A DNA stretch of 64,000 nucleotides from Siphlonurus alternatus. Lineage: Eukaryota; Arthropoda; Insecta; Ephemeroptera; Siphlonuridae. Positions 58,111 to 64,000 of this stretch are shown one piece after another. The translations under genes were made by a program, and so were the position numbers. Under the pieces are notes generated by a model that saw only the letters and a program-made list of their open reading frames with translations, was not told where the DNA came from and did not search any database. The stretch covers positions 11,043,431 through 11,107,430 of the forward strand of contig OX463784.1 in NCBI GenBank assembly GCA_949825025.1. Reading direction: 5' to 3'. The stretch's first letter is position 1. Each line of letters opens with the position of its first letter.

Positions 58111-59032
58111 TGATTAAGCAGAGTAACGTTCTTGCAATCCAGCGGGGGTGTCCAAATACTACCACTTATAACTTACGCATATAGACGCGTAGTTATGCAG
58201 TCAATCTAATTATTATAAAGCTCTTGTCACTTAAAAAATCTTTCTGGAAATTCATATTAATATATATATATATATATATATATAATCTAAAAATGAGTTA
58301 CATTGTAAAATAATAGACGAGACAAAATAAAACAGGGATAAACTGTCCAGGGTGCAGATACAATATATCGATCGTTTTCGTGACGCAAAGTTTCATTCAC
58401 CTCACAGTCATTCAGCCCCTGGGAGCTGCCAGCTGACACGAAATTATCGACTGTTTTCACAAAATTATACTGTGCTAGTTATTTTCAGTTTCAACATAAA
58501 CATTAATATTTCATAAAAAGTAATGATTTTCGTAACAAATTTTACATTTAGCTTGAAATTTTACCATCACTATTCCAATTTTAATGATAAATTTAGTACA
58601 TTAATCACAAGTCATCAATGAATAATTTTGTTACCATAAATGGAAAGAATACTTTTCATATAATAAATTTTCTTTCAATAAAATTTGAGGACACTATTAA
58701 TCACTCCATCATCATATCAAATCAATATCTTTTAACGGAACTCTAGACTCGTGATGCAAAGCTCCATGAATGATATACAAAATATTACATCATGATCAAA
58801 GACTTTTTAAAGGGACATGCAATTATAACTAATTACAATTGACCTATTATGATGCTCAATATAAATTCCAAGTTGCTATTTGATAGGATGGCAACTTAAA
58901 GAAAAACTGCAGTCGTATCTATTTATCTCTGTCATCAAAATAGTAATGAGAACGTTGTATACAATTCGGGACAGTCATAACGTTGTCTCACTAATTTACT
59001 GGCATTGTAGCCTCATCAGAAAATTCAGAAGG
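58111..59032. other. Non-coding, no gene seen
   Basis: AT-rich with a (TA)n tract at 58257-58284. Confidence 0.45.
58257..58284 (+). repeat. (TA)n microsatellite
   Basis: About 13 TA units. Confidence 0.9.
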
Positions 59033-59424
59033 TCGAGCGTGGCGCAGTGCATTGACCGGTTCTCGTTAGATCACCGAAGTCAGGCTACGTCGAGCGTGGT
59101 TAGTACTTGGATGGGTGACCGTTTCAAGTAAAAAATACGCTGCTCCCACCCTGGGGTAAATTCGTCTCGCTTTCCACCCAGTGCAGTGATGCACTTGTGT
59201 GTGGTTCCCCAGGCTTTGGACACCGCTTTGGTCCATTGAGAAAAAGTAGAGGTGTCCGTCCTGACTGAGGTTTTCCACGGTTTCCTCAGTCTCACCTCAG
59301 CGAATGCTGGGACGCGTAAGCATGCAGGCCGTGGCCACTATCCGTTCCCTACCTTATCCCTACCCAGTACCCCGCCGCGAGCTGTAAGCTCTTAGGGGTG
59401 TATCCTTGTAAAAAAAAAAAAAAA
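59033..59424 (+). mobile_element. 5S rRNA-derived SINE with poly-A tail
   Basis: The head (about 59057-59125) closely follows animal 5S rRNA: GGTTCTCG, GATCACCGAAGT, GCGTGGTTAGTACTTGGATG and GGTGACCG, including the internal control region used by TFIIIA/Pol III. The ~270-bp body contains GTTTTCCACGGTTTCCTCAG and CATGCAGGCCGTGGCCACTA, and it ends in about 16 A (59409-59424). 5S-headed SINEs are the SINE3 class and depend on a partner LINE. Much more GC-rich than its flanks. No target duplication was seen. Confidence 0.8.
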
Positions 59425-61565
59425 GTGCAACATAAGAAATAGTATACACACTCTCTGCTAACTCTCTTTTAGACGAACACAGTTGTTGTTTATTTATCTC
59501 ATGGCACGAAAAAAATAAATTTAGAAATTCTTCGACATACAAAGTATGAATATAACAAGAATAAAATATATAAATACATAATACAATTATTAGCATATTA
59601 CTCAATAAACACACACATAATCAACCAATATAATTAACCAATACAGCTGGCTGCATGCATTTCAAGTTCAATTAAAATCCTTTACATTCATTATTTGAGA
59701 TTACTCTGACGTAATCTATGCTGTAAAGCCAACGATCCAGATAAAATTATTATTATTATATAAATTTATAAAATTCCTTTATTGTAATTTTTTTCCCAAA
59801 GTTTCAGGTAGTTTACTATAAAAAATGGAAATAGCGTGAATTTTTCAAGACATCAACTGTACACTAAAACTGCAAAATCAGTGAATCACTGCAATTTAAC
59901 ACACACAAAAAATTAGGTTCAATGATCCTATCTGTTTACTTAGCAATTTGAGCGTGTTGTGTTACGATATTTATCTTACTGTTTATGCAAACACAGTAAA
60001 TAGTCTCGAGTCGTGCGAATATTTCTAAAAATAACTGAGTGACGCATTCTTTTAGTATCGTGGATTGCAATGTTACTCTGAGCTTTGTGATTAAAATTAT
60101 TTACGATCCACCCACTGAAACTTACCGCTGACGTCACTTGTAAAAATAAAAATGAAAATCTTTGGGTTATTTTACTTTGCAGTGCTCATTATCTGCAGGA
60201 AACTCAATGGCGTGACTGTTTATTGATGCTTTAAGTTTAGCATAATATTAGCTGAATTCAGTAGGTATGAGGATTTTTTTACATAATTCCTTCTTGATAT
60301 TTTCCTTATTTACAATATTTTAATTATTTACATTATAATTAAGAACGTAAAATGTATACAGTTAAAATATACTGCATGCTTTTATCAATTCACTGAATTT
60401 ACGAATTTACTGATAAAAACACTAAAAAGAGTAAAAACAATAATTATGTAGACTATATAAGTATTTTCTTAATAAACTTGATACTGAGGAGGCATTAAGC
60501 TGATTATATGAGGAACTATATTATAGAAATAATGAAATAATTTTAATTGGAAATTAAGGGCCATGATTATTTCCATATATAGGTGTTATTATTATAGGAG
60601 AATACACTTTGTTATCCTGTGTGAATAACTGAAGGCCTGACGATAAAACAGGTTTCAATAAATATGAATGACAAGGTGACTGCAGCATTCGTTTGCGATT
60701 ACTAACACGCGATAACAAGTGATCTATGACGTTACTATAATCAGTGGCAATTGCTTATCACTGCAAGTGAACTTGCACCATCGGTAATGTGATAATTGGT
60801 ACTTGCGTAAGGACTGATTACAACGTACCTTGTCCAGCAATAAAGAGAGTACTCAACAGCTGTTATCGATAATTTGATAACGTGATGGGCTGTGTCAGTT
60901 TTTTACTTGAGTATATAAAAAATGTAATATCTGCTTTACTGCGAACTTGCGTGACGTATAAAGGAAAATGTTAAAATATATAGTTTTTTGGTTCTTAATT
61001 TTTTATTACGTTTAAGGATGTTCGTGAAAATCGTATATGATGAAAGAAAAATAAATATAGAGAATAATTATCACGTATATATATTATAAATATAGCTTGT
61101 CAGATTTAAAAATGTGGTGCCTGTCACTTTTAAAATATTAAATTCGAAACAGGAAAAACAGGAAACATTACACTGAGGTTTACACGTTCCCTCATTAAGT
61201 TTTGGAAAAGACTGACTTAAAATGATTTTAATTAAATCTGAATAACTTGGTCGTATGCATACACAAGTTATATAGTAACCTCATACCGTCTCTTCAATAA
61301 TGATTAAACGTGCATGCAAGTGGGCCTTTATATAAATATACAAATTATACCCTAAAGAATAAAAGAATACGGCATTCACAAAGCCTAATATTACATTTGA
61401 TTTTTTTTTTTTACTCAATTTTTTCCAACCCTTAAAATTTCAAGCCCATAATGTCTACCTGATTTTACTTGCTTATTTCTAATAACAATACGTTCATTCC
61501 ATGTTCTCATTGTTGGTATGTTGACTGCGATTGTTGTACTGACTGTTATTTATGTGATGTTTCAG
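59425..61565. other. Non-coding, presumably intron upstream of the 61566 exon
   Basis: AT-rich without coding frames; one TGACGTCA at 60129. The acceptor of the next exon (GATGTTTCAG) ends at 61565. Confidence 0.5.
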
Positions 61566-61830
61566 GGGGCGAATCTCCTTGGCCCGAGGGAGAGGAAGAA
61601 GAAGAAGAAGAGGCGATGGTGGTGGGTGAGGAGGCGAGTGCCGGGGCCGCCCCTGAGGAAGGTGCGGGGGCCGTGGGGCCTGCTCCCCCGCCGCCCCCTC
61701 CGCACACGAACGGAACGTCCTCCCACGCCAAGCATGGAGCCATTTCCAGCAACATACACAACATCATGGGAGGCATGGAGTGCACTGAGGGGGTCAAACT
61801 GCACAACCACAAGCGAAAACTGCGCCAGAG
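61566..61830 (+). CDS. Coding exon, probable N-terminal part of a NUAK-family kinase
   Basis: 265 nt, bounded by TGTTTCAG| and CCAGAG|GTGAGA; it enters in phase 1 and leaves in phase 2. It encodes an acidic run (GEEEEEEEAM), an Ala/Gly/Pro-rich stretch with six prolines, a His/Asn/Ser-rich part and a basic end GVKLHNHKRKLRQR. That basic end resembles the sequence just before the kinase domain in NUAK (AMPK-related) Ser/Thr kinases, which act in cytoskeletal and cell-adhesion control. The kinase domain itself would begin in the next exon, beyond the window. Low-complexity composition and CpG richness contrast sharply with flanking DNA. The identification is from memory of the family, on a short motif. 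Confidence 0.65.
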
Positions 61831-61991
61831 GTGAGAGTGTAACTATTTTTGTAAGTCGTACCGACGAGGGACTTAACCCTAGTTGAAAAATTCCGTCTTC
61901 AACTCATCCTTTATACGTCTAAACTTAATCTTTTTACCTCTAAAACACATCTTATTTCCTCTTCGCTTAAAGTGAGGATGAAATGGGAACT

Positions 61992-62142
61992 GGTTGGTAT
62001 TCGCGAAGAGTTAAGGAGCGTTTTATAGGGAGAGATATTTTAAGAAGCGTTTTTCTTACTTTTTACCTGGTATAAAAAACGCTTCTTAAAATATCTCTCC
62101 CTATAAAACGCTCCTTAATTTAGTCTTCGTGAATACCACCCA
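61992..62142. repeat. Palindrome just downstream of the 61566 exon
   Basis: GGTATTCGCGAAGAGTTAAG plus GAGCGTTTTATAGGGAGAGA (61997-62036) is mirrored almost perfectly at 62085-62139. The loop is about 30 bp. It lies about 160 bp after the donor and would form a strong hairpin in the intron. Confidence 0.8.
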
Positions 62143-62157
62143 TTAATATTTCTAACA

Positions 62158-62275
62158 TTTTATGCTCAAGAAGAGGAAAAAAAATACGTAATCTCGTCTT
62201 TTCCCCTCTTTTTTACCTCTAAAATAGTGCAAAATAAGAGGACAAAAGACGAGAGAAGAGCTTAATAGCGAAGAA
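62158..62275 (+). repeat. Dispersed repeat (pairs with 21-135)
   Basis: AAGAGGAAAAAAAATACGTA, then GTGCAAAATAAGAGGACAAA and AGACGAG, match the order at the start of the window. Confidence 0.5.
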
Positions 62276-63879
62276 AACATAAAATTTATTTTAACTTAGG
62301 AAATGTGTCTTTTGTTTACATCTGTATTGCAACATGTATTGAATTTTTGGAATGAAGATCAGTCGCTAGCTGTGTTTGTTTTTCATCATTAAAGATCTGT
62401 CCCAAATTGAAATGGAACGGAAAAGGTCTCGCCAAATCAGAAAACTCAAAATTTCTGATTACTAGAATTAGTATACGGGTCTTTCACCATACGTCACAAA
62501 AACATGACGTCACGTGAATGTAGGCAAAAAGCACCTATTTAACATGGTAGTAGCATACCAAAAACTATTTATTTTCTGCGATATGACAATTGTGGTACCT
62601 TTGACAATTATTTTATTTGATAGATTGAAATGTCAAGTAAATGGAAAAAAATACAATATTTGCCAATGATATCTGTGGAAAATACAATAAATCATTAATT
62701 AAAATGTAAATCGGCTCCAAATTTCACGTCAATAATGACCATTTTACGACACTTATGCACTGATATTGACCCTAAGATTCTTAAAAAAAATCAGCCAATC
62801 ACCGACCATTGCTTTCCCCGCGGACTTTTGAATGCGAGGGGGAAACGGCACAACAAAAAATTATCATAAAGAAACCAGGTAAAATAAAAAAAATGTATGT
62901 GTTCAAGTTATGTATATTAAATTCTTACGTATATATTATTGTTAAAAAAAATTAAAAATATGTTAAATTAGGAGGAATAAATCAAGTGATTCCAGTTCCC
63001 TCTCAGTACCTACTGCTGAATGTAAACAACAACAAAGCCAGGCAAACGCTATATAAAGTAATCAGAAATTATTTCCGATTACGACTATTTTGGACGGTGC
63101 TTACTTAATACCTTATTGATGCCAAAAGTCGTTTATGACGTCACCCATAATGGCTGTTTATAGACAAGTTTAAGTCTCCATTAGGTACCAAAACTGTAAT
63201 ATTTCTATACCATAATCCAACTATATAGGCATTAAATATTGAACATTAGAACTTAATACTAAATTTTTAATTTAAATTTTAAATATATCTCAAGAGAAAC
63301 CGAAACGTCCCAAATTGATACAAGCTTTTTTTTTCCCCTTTTTTCTATCATGTCGAATTAAATTGTTGTTTTTAGAATGTTCCTATATTGCTAAGTTGTA
63401 TATAACAGTTGTGCATTTCATCAGTGTATTTGGTTGAGAGTTCCATCCTTATTATGCATTATACCTCTTACTTCATGGCAATAAAGCAATTTAAGTCTAT
63501 GACAGAAATTTCAGTTTAGAAATGACTTCACATATTTAATTATTCTCTTATCGTTACATTTCTCAGAACCTAATCTTCAAGTCTCTAGTGTATTTTAATG
63601 GCAATATATTTTAGATTTAATTTGTCGAGCTACAACCTCGAATAAACAAACAAGTATAGTAAACATGAGCCTACCTGGAAGAGTGCCTAAGTGCTGCTTT
63701 TGTTTTGGAAATTAAACTTTAGTACTTAACAAAGTTACAAAATTGAAATATTTTCACCCTTTGTGTTCTAAACTAATTTTATCGCAATCACTTTGGAATT
63801 TTTGAGCAAAAAATTTTATGCCATGATATAGTAGCAAAATTCATGTTGCATAATTATAACGCCCTGGTAGCAGAAAAAT

Positions 63880-64000
63880 ATCCTAACTCCATTGGTAAGC
63901 TGGAAAAAAAAATATCGTAACTCCATTGGTAAGCAAAATGGAGTTGCGATATTTTTTATAGGCGCACGCATGTAAAAATATCTCAACTCTATTTTGCTTA
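63880..64000. repeat. Partial foldback/tandem unit at the window edge
   Basis: TAACTCCATTGGTAAGC occurs twice (about 63889 and 63921), followed by the inverse AAAATGGAGTTGCGATATTT. TATCTCAACTCTATTTTGCTTA follows at the edge. The structure continues past the window. Confidence 0.55.

Larger units (their letters stand above)
61831..64000 (+). other. Non-coding, presumably intron downstream of the 61566 exon
   Basis: No coding frame follows the donor within the window. Contains a palindrome (61992-62142), a dispersed repeat (62158-62275), two TGACGTCA sites (62505, 63136) and a partial foldback at the window edge. Confidence 0.5.

Noticed and set aside
59066..59295. Open frames on the minus strand across the SINE
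   Set aside because: They lie within a 5S-derived SINE; GC-rich SINE bodies often have accidental open frames.
61469..61565. Cys-rich N-terminal extension of the NUAK-like exon
   Set aside because: It precedes a TTTCAG acceptor, is AT-rich like the intron, and shows no relation to the encoded protein; treated as intron read-through.

Overview
This is eukaryotic nuclear DNA, AT-rich, with spliced genes and a very high load of transposons. The gene content points to an invertebrate, most likely an arthropod: an intron-rich BTB/BACK/C2H2 zinc-finger gene, an exon resembling the N-terminus of NUAK kinases, an I/jockey-group LINE with RNase H, and a 5S-rRNA-derived SINE. No species call is justified from the sequence alone.

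Layout. 1-4707: non-coding DNA with a (GA)n tract, short degenerate tandem repeats and a palindromic foldback (3424-3871). 4717-20304: one 15.6-kb foldback structure. It has about 300-bp outer inverted repeats, then two inverted arrays of a ~175-bp unit (about 22 units on the left, about 37 on the right), around a ~4.6-kb centre without coding potential. A perfect 9-bp direct repeat (AACTTGTTA) flanks the whole structure, as expected for a single transposition of a Foldback/MULE-type element. A second element with its own 9-bp target duplication sits in its centre. 21122-27153: an eight-exon, 753-residue BTB-BACK protein with nine C2H2 fingers. 27146-29150: a second, ~2-kb foldback flanked by an 11-bp direct repeat, inserted at the stop codon of that gene; each arm carries a tRNA-Gly-like Pol III promoter. 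29162-40289: non-coding DNA with palindromic MITEs and a possible promoter/5'UTR exon near 32170. 40290-43771: a 5'-truncated LINE whose 1053-codon RT-RNase H frame is open. 43772-61565: more MITEs (TTAA- and TWA-flanked, several nested), microsatellites and a 5S-derived SINE (59033-59424). 61566-61830: a coding exon ending in a basic segment like that just upstream of the NUAK kinase domain; the rest of that gene lies beyond the window.

How it fits together. Two host genes, both on the plus strand, are embedded in inverted-repeat DNA. The zinc-finger gene lies between two foldbacks, and the downstream one seems to supply its present stop codon and the first AATAAA. At least six palindromic families are present. 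The octamer TGACGTCA occurs at about 25 places, mostly inside these palindromes, which is far above expectation for AT-rich DNA. The main discovery here is this foldback-rich landscape, above all the 15.6-kb element with higher-order repeats and a clean target-site duplication.
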